This document shows positions 49,137-57,075 of a stretch of DNA of 57,075 nt, in pieces. Position 1 is the stretch's first letter. Each line of letters begins with the position of its first letter. The notes beneath the pieces were generated by a model. That model searched no databases and had not been told where the DNA came from. It saw nothing but the letters and a program-made list of their open reading frames with translations. The position numbers were made by a program, and so were the translations under genes. The stretch covers positions 1 to 57,075 of the forward strand of contig NZ_NGFN01000010.1 in assembly GCF_002148965.1 (NCBI RefSeq), written 5' to 3'. Origin of the DNA: Streptomyces swartbergensis (GTDB lineage Bacteria > Actinomycetota > Actinomycetes > Streptomycetales > Streptomycetaceae).

Positions 49137-50281
49137 TTCGTCGTCGCCTTCCGTACCGGTTCCAGCCTGGGCGGTTCCTGCTTCACCGGTGCCTGCGCCG
49201 TCGCTTCCGCAGCGGGAGCTTTCGCAGCCGTTTCGACGGGAGCGGGGAGGGCGAGCCGCCCCCGGCCGTCACTTTTGGGCTCCCCTTTGGTCACCGGCTC
49301 TTCCTTTTCGGCCACCGGCTCTTCCTTCGCCGGAGCGGGGGCGTTGCCCGGCCAGGACGCCTTCAGCCGGTCCACCCCGTACCGCAGCGCCGACGCGTAC
49401 GTGTCGTCCGGGTCCAGCCGCCGCAGCTCCTCCGCGATCAGCTCGGCCGTGTCCCGGCGCTTGAGCGCCACTCCACGGGCCGGCTGGCCCTCGATGGAGA
49501 GGGTCGCGAGGGAACCGTCGGCACGGTCCAGGGTGATCGCGCCGCAGCTGGTGTCCATGCGGACCGCCGTCAGCCCGGGGCCGCCGGACAGCGAGCGCTT
49601 CACTGGGACGTCCAGCCGGTCCGCGAGCCACATCGCCAGCAGCTCGCAGCTCGGGTTGAACTCCTCGCCCTCCACCTCGACGGCCCTGACCTCGCAGGTG
49701 ACCTGGTCGAGGGCGGCCGCCAGCATGGAACGCCAGGGCGTGATGCGGGTCCAGGACAGGTCCGTGTCGCCGGGCGTGTAGGTCCCGGACCGGGTGGCCA
49801 GGTCCCGTACCGGCTGCTCGGAGGCGTAGGTGTCGGTGACGCGGCGCTGAGCGAGGGCCCCCAGGGGGTCCTTCGCCGGGTCGAGCGGCGCGTTCACCGG
49901 CCACCACACCACCACCGGGGCGTCCGGCAGCAGCAGCGGCAGCACCACCGACTGGGCGTGGTCGGCGACCTCGCCGTACAGCCGGAGCACCACCGTCTCG
50001 CCGGTGCCGGCCTCCGCGCCGACCCGGACCTCCGCGTCCAGGCGGGACTGCGTACGGTCGCGGGGCGAGCGGGAGACGCGCTTGATGACCACGAGCGTGC
50101 GCGAGGGATGCTCGTGCGAGGCGTCGCTCGCGGCCTTCAGCGCGTCGTAGGCGTTCTCCTCGTCCGTCACGATGACCAGCGTGAGCACCATCCCCACCGC
50201 CGGGGTGCCGATCGCCCGGCGGCCCTGCACCAGCGCCTTGTTGATCTTGCTGGCCGTGGTGTCCGTGAGGTCTATCTTCAT
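49133..50281 (-). CDS. opcA: glucose-6-phosphate dehydrogenase assembly protein OpcA
   Basis: 382 residues. The OpcA core (about 1-300) has SRTLVVIKRVSR near 65, VVLPLLLPDAPVVVWWPVN near 120 and WTRITPWRSMLAAALDQ near 185. It allows full activity of glucose-6-phosphate dehydrogenase in cyanobacteria and actinobacteria. The last 65 residues are a Lys/Glu/Pro/Ala-rich tail without a fold I recognise. ATG 50281 overlaps the zwf stop by 4 nt (ATGA); the longer frame to 50869 is the shadow of zwf. Confidence 0.95.
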   Translation of the reverse strand: MKIDLTDTTASKINKALVQGRRAIGTPAVGMVLTLVIVTDEENAYDALKAASDASHEHPSRTLVVIKRVSRSPRDRTQSRLDAEVRVGAEAGTGETVVLRLYGEVADHAQSVVLPLLLPDAPVVVWWPVNAPLDPAKDPLGALAQRRVTDTYASEQPVRDLATRSGTYTPGDTDLSWTRITPWRSMLAAALDQVTCEVRAVEVEGEEFNPSCELLAMWLADRLDVPVKRSLSGGPGLTAVRMDTSCGAITLDRADGSLATLSIEGQPARGVALKRRDTAELIAEELRRLDPDDTYASALRYGVDRLKASWPGNAPAPAKEEPVAEKEEPVTKGEPKSDGRGRLALPAPVETAAKAPAAEATAQAPVKQEPPRLEPVRKATTK

Positions 50282-51801
50282 GGCCGGCGCCAGCTCCGTC
50301 CGTGTCGCTCGAGCATTTCGTCCGCCTCGACGGGCCCCCAGGTACCGGCCGGGTACTGGGCGGGCTTGCCGTTGCTGTCCCAGTACTCCTCGATCGGGTC
50401 GAGGATCTTCCAGGACAGCTCGACCTCCTCGGTACGCGGGAAGAGGTTCGAGTCTCCGAGGAGAACGTCCAGGATGAGACGCTCGTACGCCTCCGGGCTG
50501 GACTCCGTGAAGGACTCGCCGTACGCGAAGTCCATCGACACGTCCCGGATCTCCATCGACGTGCCCGGGACCTTGGAGCCGAAGCGGACCGTCACGCCCT
50601 CGTCCGGCTGGACGCGGATGACGATCGCGTTGGAGCCCAGCTCCTCGGTGGCCGTCGTGTCGAAGGGGGAGTGCGGGGCCCGCTGGAAGACGACCGCGAT
50701 CTCCGTGACACGGCGGCCCAGGCGCTTGCCGGTGCGCAGATAGAAGGGGACGCCCGCCCAGCGGCGGTTGTCGATCTCCAGCTTGATGGCGGCGTAGGTG
50801 TCGGTCTTCGAGGAGGCGTTGATGCCGTCCTCCTCCAGATAGCCGCGCACCTTGGTGCCGCCCTGCCACCCGGCCGCGTACTGGCCGCGCACCGTGTCCC
50901 GGCCCAGGTCCTGCGGCAGCTTCACGGCCCCGAGCACCTTGGTCTTCTCGGCGGCGAGCGCGTCCGCGTCGAAGGAGGCCGGCTCCTCCATGGCGGTGAG
51001 CGCCAGGAGCTGGAGCAGGTGGTTCTGGATGACGTCACGGGCGGCGCCGATGCCGTCGTAGTACCCGGCCCGGCCGCCGATGCCGATGTCCTCGGCCATG
51101 GTGATCTGCACGTGGTCCACGAGGGACCGGTTCCAGATCGGCTCGAACATCGTGTTGGCGAAGCGCAGCGCCAGGATGTTCTGGACGGTCTCCTTGCCCA
51201 GGTAGTGGTCGATGCGGAAGACCTGGTCCGGGGCGAAGACCTCGTGGACGACCTTGTTGAGCTCCTCGGCCGACTTCAGGTCGTGCCCGAACGGCTTCTC
51301 GATGACCGCGCGGCGCCAGGAGCCGCCCTTCTGGTCGGCCAGTCCGTGCTTCTTCAGCTGCTGGATGACCACCGGGAAGGACTTCGGCGGCACGGACAGG
51401 TAGAAGGCGAAGTTGCCGCCCGTGCCCTGTGCCTTGTCGAGTTCCTCGATCGTGGAGCGCAGCCGCTCGAACGCGTCGTCGTCGTCGAACGTGCCCTGCA
51501 CGAAGCGCATGCCCTGGATGAGCTGCTGCCAGACCTCCTCGCGGAAGGGCGTGCGGGCGTGCTCCTTGACCGCGTCGTGGACCTCCTGTGCGAAGTCCTC
51601 GTGCGCCCACTCGCGACGGGCGAAGCCCACCAGCGAGAAGCCCGGCGGCAGCAGACCACGGTTGGCGAGGTCGTACACGGCGGGCATGAGCTTCTTGCGG
51701 GACAGGTCGCCCGTGACGCCGAAGATGACCAGGCCCGACGGCCCCGCGATACGCGGGAGCCGTCGGTCCGCGGGGTCACGCAGCGGGTTGCTGCTCGACA
51801 C
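50278..51801 (-). CDS. zwf: glucose-6-phosphate dehydrogenase
   Basis: Oxidises glucose-6-phosphate with NADP+ to the 6-phosphogluconolactone. 507 residues; the Rossmann FGVTGDLSRKKLMPA and the active-site RIDHYLGKETVQN are intact, as are IEKPFGHDLKSAEELN and VPFYLRTGKRL. GTG 51801 follows GGAGGG. A 4-nt gap separates it from tal. The Pgl, OpcA and Zwf trio act together to make NADPH. Confidence 0.98.
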   Translation of the reverse strand: MSSSNPLRDPADRRLPRIAGPSGLVIFGVTGDLSRKKLMPAVYDLANRGLLPPGFSLVGFARREWAHEDFAQEVHDAVKEHARTPFREEVWQQLIQGMRFVQGTFDDDDAFERLRSTIEELDKAQGTGGNFAFYLSVPPKSFPVVIQQLKKHGLADQKGGSWRRAVIEKPFGHDLKSAEELNKVVHEVFAPDQVFRIDHYLGKETVQNILALRFANTMFEPIWNRSLVDHVQITMAEDIGIGGRAGYYDGIGAARDVIQNHLLQLLALTAMEEPASFDADALAAEKTKVLGAVKLPQDLGRDTVRGQYAAGWQGGTKVRGYLEEDGINASSKTDTYAAIKLEIDNRRWAGVPFYLRTGKRLGRRVTEIAVVFQRAPHSPFDTTATEELGSNAIVIRVQPDEGVTVRFGSKVPGTSMEIRDVSMDFAYGESFTESSPEAYERLILDVLLGDSNLFPRTEEVELSWKILDPIEEYWDSNGKPAQYPAGTWGPVEADEMLERHGRSWRRP

Positions 51802-51805
51802 CTGT

Positions 51806-52924
51806 TCAGCCCTCCGAGGGGGCGAGGCGCTGAAGCTCGGCCTCGGTCGACTTCAGCAGGTCGGTCCAGGACGCCTCGAACTTCTCGACGCCCTCCTCCT
51901 CCAGCAGCTGGACCACGTCGTCGTACTTGATCCCGAGCCGCTCGACCGCGTCGAGGTCGGCGCGGGCCTGCTCGTACGTGCCGGCGACGGTGTTGCCCGT
52001 GATCTCGCCGTGGTCCTCGGTGGCGAACAGGGTCGCCTCGGGCATGGTGTTCACCGTGTTCGGCGCGACCAGCTCGGTGACGTACATCGTGTCCTTGTAC
52101 GCCTTGTCCTTCACACCGGTGGACGCCCACAGCGGACGCTGCTTGTTGGCGCCCGCCTTCTCCAGGGCGTTCCAGCGGTCCGAGGAGAAGACCTCCTCGT
52201 ACGCCTGGTAGGCCAGACGGGCGTTGGCGACGGCGGCCTTGCCGCGCAGCGCCTTGGCCTCGTCGGTGCCCAGCGCGTCGAGCCGCTTGTCGATCTCGGT
52301 GTCCACGCGGGAGACGAAGAACGACGCCACCGAGTGGATCTGCGACAGGTCCAGGCCGCGCTCCTTGGCCTTCTCCAGGCCGGTCAGGAACGCGTCCATG
52401 ACCAGGCGGTAGCGCTCCAGCGAGAAGATCAGCGTGACGTTGACGCTGATGCCCAGGCCGATGGTCTCGGCGATGGCCGGGATACCCGCCTCGGTCGCCG
52501 GGATCTTGATGAGGGTGTTGGGCCGGTCCACCAGCCAGGCGAGCTGCTTGGCCTCGGCGACCGTCGCCCGCGTGTTGTGCGCCAGGCGCGGGTCGACCTC
52601 GATCGAGACCCGGCCGTCCTTGCCGCCGGTGGCGTCGAAGACGGGGCGCAGGACATCGGCGGCGTCGCGGACGTCCGCCGTGGTGATCATGCGGATGGCC
52701 TCTTCGACGGTGACCTTGCGGGCAGCGAGGTCGGTCAGCTGCGTGTCGTAGCCGTCGCCCTGCGAGATCGCCTTCTGGAAGATCGACGGGTTGGTGGTGA
52801 CGCCCACGACGTGCTGCTGGTCGATCAGCTCGGCGAGGTTGCCGGACGTGATCCGCTTGCGCGACAGGTCGTCCAGCCAGATCGCCACGCCTTCCTCGGA
52901 GAGGCGCTTGAGTGCGTCTGTCAT
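51806..52924 (-). CDS. tal: transaldolase
   Basis: Transfers a dihydroxyacetone unit between sugar phosphates in the non-oxidative branch. 372 residues, the actinobacterial TalA class. The Schiff-base Lys is in [13 protein letters not shown]; other motifs are [27 protein letters not shown] and [15 protein letters not shown] 52924 is 34 nt after tkt stops, with AGGAGATGG upstream. Confidence 0.97.
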   Translation of the reverse strand: MTDALKRLSEEGVAIWLDDLSRKRITSGNLAELIDQQHVVGVTTNPSIFQKAISQGDGYDTQLTDLAARKVTVEEAIRMITTADVRDAADVLRPVFDATGGKDGRVSIEVDPRLAHNTRATVAEAKQLAWLVDRPNTLIKIPATEAGIPAIAETIGLGISVNVTLIFSLERYRLVMDAFLTGLEKAKERGLDLSQIHSVASFFVSRVDTEIDKRLDALGTDEAKALRGKAAVANARLAYQAYEEVFSSDRWNALEKAGANKQRPLWASTGVKDKAYKDTMYVTELVAPNTVNTMPEATLFATEDHGEITGNTVAGTYEQARADLDAVERLGIKYDDVVQLLEEEGVEKFEASWTDLLKSTEAELQRLAPSEG

Positions 52925-52958
52925 GGAAATTCCATCTCCTACGTGTCGTATATGAGGG

Positions 52959-55046
<2,088 letters not shown>

Positions 55047-55399
55047 CCTGGGTCAGGGCTCCTCTCCACATGTCGGATGCCGGTGTATCGGGGCGTCCAC
55101 CGGCCGCAGCCGAGCCTACCCCCGTGGGACGTGCGTTCTTTCGAGTCACTCCAGAGTGCCGGGACACGTTTCGATCCGCCTCCTGACTGGGCCGTATCCC
55201 ATTCGACAGGTGAATACGGAGCCGCTCATCCGGGTGCTCAATCGAGCTTCCGCACGCCCTTCCGAAGCCGCCCTCCAACACGAGCCGACCCCCGCGAATG
55301 TCCGACTCTGGGCAACGTCTAAAGTGGCGTGGTACGCGCGAGCCTTTACCGGGACTTCACACGGGTGAGGCTTGCTGGGATGTCTCTGTAGGGGTGTGC
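55047..55399. other. divergent promoter region of tkt and ctaB
   Basis: The 353 nt between the two start codons hold no plausible gene. A 6-bp dyad CCGTAT...ATACGG spans 55192-55219. I cannot place the promoters with confidence. Open frames here are GC-bias shadows. Confidence 0.5.
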
Positions 55400-56347
55400 G
55401 TGACGGCCGTTGAATCCCGTCCAGCGGGGATGATCGGGACGGACCAGAGCCCGGCCCACCGGCCGTTCGGGGCCCGTGTCAAGGCGTTCGTGGCTCTCAC
55501 CAAGCCGCGGATCATCGAGCTGCTGCTCATCACCACCGTCCCGGTGATGTTCCTGGCGCAGCAGGGCGTGCCCGACCTGACGCTGGTGCTGCTGACCTGC
55601 GTCGGCGGTTACATGTCCGCGGGCGGCGCCAACGCGCTCAACATGTACATCGACCGCGACATCGACGCGCTGATGGACCGCACCTCGCAGCGGCCGCTGG
55701 TCACCGGCATGGTCAGCCCGCGCGAGTGCCTCGTCTTCGGCATCACCCTGGCCGTCGCCTCGACGCTGCTGTTCGGCCTCACGGTGAACTGGCTGAGCGC
55801 CTGGCTCTCCCTCGGCGCGCTCCTCTTCTACGTCGTCGTCTACACGATGATCCTCAAGCGCCGTACCTCGCAGAACATCGTGTGGGGCGGCATCGCCGGC
55901 TGCCTGCCCGTGCTGATCGGCTGGTCCTCGGTCACGAACTCCATGTCGTGGGCGCCGATCATCCTGTTCCTCGTCATGTTCTTCTGGACGCCGCCGCATT
56001 ATTGGCCGCTGTCCATGAAGGTCAAGGAGGACTACGCGCGCGTGGGCGTGCCGATGCTGCCGGTGGTCGCCTCCAACAAGGTGGTCGCCAAGCAGATCGT
56101 GATCTACAGCTGGGTCATGGTCGCCGTCTCGCTCCTGCTGACCCCGCTCGGCTACACCGGCTGGTTCTACACGTCGGTCGCCCTGGTGGCGGGCGGCTTC
56201 TGGCTCTGGGAGGCGCACGGCCTCCAGAACCGCGCGAAGGCGGAGGTGACGGGCGCGAAGCTGAAGGAGATGCGCCTGTTCCACTGGTCGATCACCTACG
56301 TCTCGCTGCTCTTCGTGGCGGTCGCGGTCGACCCCTTCCTGCGCTGA
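55400..56347 (+). CDS. ctaB: protoheme IX farnesyltransferase
   Basis: Makes heme O by adding farnesyl to heme b, for the heme of cytochrome aa3 oxidase. 315 residues, multi-TM UbiA family: the Mg-prenyl-PP motifs [22 protein letters not shown] (with the DxxxD) and [20 protein letters not shown] are clear, followed by [28 protein letters not shown]. The start is unsure: GTG 55400 gives [13 protein letters not shown] 55394 and ATG 55430 are also possible, and the frame is open to 55298. It is divergent from tkt, as is usual in streptomycetes. Confidence 0.96.
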   Translation: MTAVESRPAGMIGTDQSPAHRPFGARVKAFVALTKPRIIELLLITTVPVMFLAQQGVPDLTLVLLTCVGGYMSAGGANALNMYIDRDIDALMDRTSQRPLVTGMVSPRECLVFGITLAVASTLLFGLTVNWLSAWLSLGALLFYVVVYTMILKRRTSQNIVWGGIAGCLPVLIGWSSVTNSMSWAPIILFLVMFFWTPPHYWPLSMKVKEDYARVGVPMLPVVASNKVVAKQIVIYSWVMVAVSLLLTPLGYTGWFYTSVALVAGGFWLWEAHGLQNRAKAEVTGAKLKEMRLFHWSITYVSLLFVAVAVDPFLR

Positions 56348-56416
56348 CGCAGCGCTGACGTACGTCACAGGGCCCTGCTCTCGCCAGTCGATCTACTCGT
56401 GAGTAGCATCCCTGTC

Positions 56417-56749
56417 ATGGCAGACACGCAGCAGGTTGACCCGAAGGCCGAGCGCAAGGCGGCCCGGCTCGCCCAGCAGATCAGCTCCTTCTCCAAGGCC
56501 CACGGCGGCGCCGAGGGCCAGGTCGCCTATCTCGGCGAGCGCGGCGCCCGCATCGTCCTGGTCGGCGAGGACGGCAACTGGGGCGACCTGGTGGCCCCGT
56601 CCTTCGAGATCGCCGAGAAGGCCGTGGAGAAGTCCGGCGTCACTCGCCACGAGTCCTTCGACGGCGAATTCGCCGCGAAGGTGAAGACGGGCCGCTACGA
56701 GTGGTCGCGCATGGCGGGGATCCAGGTGGGCGGCCCCAAGAACGGCTGA
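56417..56749 (+). CDS. small conserved protein of unknown function
   Basis: 110 residues, hydrophilic, with KAERKAARLAQQISSFSKAH near the N terminus and a patterned middle (GGAEGQVAYLGERGARIVLVGEDGNWGDLVAPSFEIAEKA). It has no signal peptide or TM segment. The ATG at 56417 gives this N terminus; a GTG at 56399 is possible. I do not recognise the family but see proteins like it next to ctaB in streptomycetes. It is 69 nt downstream of ctaB. Confidence 0.8.
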   Translation: MADTQQVDPKAERKAARLAQQISSFSKAHGGAEGQVAYLGERGARIVLVGEDGNWGDLVAPSFEIAEKAVEKSGVTRHESFDGEFAAKVKTGRYEWSRMAGIQVGGPKNG

Positions 56750-56770
56750 GCAGCCGGCCTTCTTGTGTCT

Positions 56771-56848
56771 TGGGGGCGCGGGGCTGTATCGATGTGCGGC
56801 TCCGCCGCGTGGGCGTGATCAGCCACGCACGACCCGCGGTCGCCAGAA
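56771..56848 (+). repeat. dispersed Streptomyces intergenic repeat
   Basis: A stretch beginning GGGGGCGCGGGGCTGTATCG and containing GCGGCTCCGCCGC, then GGGCGTGATCAGCCACG, is a form I know from many intergenic places in Streptomyces genomes. It has small hairpins (GCGG-CUCCG-CCGC). The remaining 56849-56937 shows nothing further except the ribosome site of the next gene. Confidence 0.6.
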
Positions 56849-56937
56849 CACCCGCACCCCCCTTCGGGACCGCGACCTGAACCCGGTTCACCCGTTAGGA
56901 CCCTTAGAAACAACAGGGTCCACACCGGGGAGCCCGG

Positions 56938-57011
56938 ATGATCGAAACGCCGTCCCTAGTGGACCAGTACTGCCACGGAGTACTCCGCACGGAGCTGGGC
57001 CTCGGCACCTT
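56938..57011 (+). CDS. amidohydrolase-like protein, N terminus only
   Basis: ATG 56938 follows GGGGAG and encodes MIETPSLVDQYCHGVLRTEL then GLGTFEA. The LVDQYCHGV pattern is that of the metal-binding start of amidohydrolases in streptomycetes (HxH-like). The natural sequence seems to stop at the centre of the palindrome, because the following bases are the exact complement of the gene start. The apparent stop at 57058-57060 belongs to that mirror image and is not real. Confidence 0.55.
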
Positions 57012-57075
57012 CGAGGCCCAGCTCCGTGCGGAGTACTCCGTGGCAGTACTGGTCCACTAGGGACGGCGTTTCGAT
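56941..57075. repeat. 64-bp perfect inverted repeat at the window end
   Basis: Arm 56941-57004 is the exact reverse complement of 57012-57075, with a 7-nt centre GCACCTT. The arm contains the coding start of the amidohydrolase-like gene, so the mirror half has no biological frame. A fold-back read or assembly chimera at a contig end is the simplest account. Confidence 0.9.

Noticed and set aside
55192-55219. CCGTAT...ATACGG dyad as an operator of tkt/ctaB
   Set aside because: Only 6 bp with a 16-nt spacer; too weak to claim.
57012-57060. A complete 40-residue gene 56938-57060
   Set aside because: The second half is the exact mirror of the first, so its codons and stop are an artefact.

Overview
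The window is high-GC DNA with third codon positions almost always G or C, GTG starts, mycothiol-era enzymes and the whiA/rapZ/yvcK cluster, so it is almost certainly a Streptomyces chromosome fragment. The gene order uvrA - uvrC - rapZ - yvcK - whiA - gap - pgk - tpiA - secG - pgi - (pgl-opcA-zwf-tal-tkt) - ctaB is the one I know from the S. coelicolor core chromosome. The left edge cuts an MFS gene. The right edge ends in a perfect fold-back palindrome and probably marks the end of a draft contig.

Layout. 1-6.5 kb: transporter and enzyme genes (MFS, S66 LD-carboxypeptidase, type II dehydroquinase, a polar amino-acid ABC importer, an MBL hydrolase and a mycothiol-dependent-isomerase-like protein). 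6.7-20.4 kb: DNA repair and morphogenesis (uvrA; YceI; two HTH regulators; a LacI/PfkB sugar-kinase operon with a perfect 32-bp palindromic operator; uvrC-rapZ-yvcK-whiA translationally coupled). 20.6-23.5 kb: a large secreted M14 carboxypeptidase. 23.8-31 kb: central glycolysis (gap, pgk, tpiA, pgi) with secG, an RbpA-family protein and an MFS exporter. 31-48.3 kb: an accessory block between pgi and the pentose-phosphate operon: a frameshifted small proline-rich gene, a PadR-controlled FtsX-type ABC system, a sugar ABC importer with an alpha-glucosidase and two solute-binding proteins, a decayed TnpB element between the two permease genes, and a 1642-residue DUF4011/SF1-helicase/Vsr-like-nuclease protein. 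48.35-55 kb: tkt-tal-zwf-opcA-pgl operon on the minus strand. 55.4-57 kb: ctaB, a small conserved gene, a dispersed intergenic repeat and the truncated start of an amidohydrolase-like gene.

How it fits together. Glycolysis and the oxidative and non-oxidative pentose-phosphate genes lie together, so carbon from the sugar importer and alpha-glucosidase can enter close-by core pathways. Three genes (uvrA, uvrC and the MFS exporter at 27.97 kb) carry promoters of the form TTGTCRGTG-N8-TAnnnT, the RecA/LexA-independent DNA-damage promoter recognised through PafBC in actinobacteria. The MFS gene also has a TTA codon, so it may need bldA tRNA as well as DNA damage. The best candidate for an unusual system is the helicase-nuclease at 43.36-48.28 kb, which resembles single-gene antiphage defence proteins.
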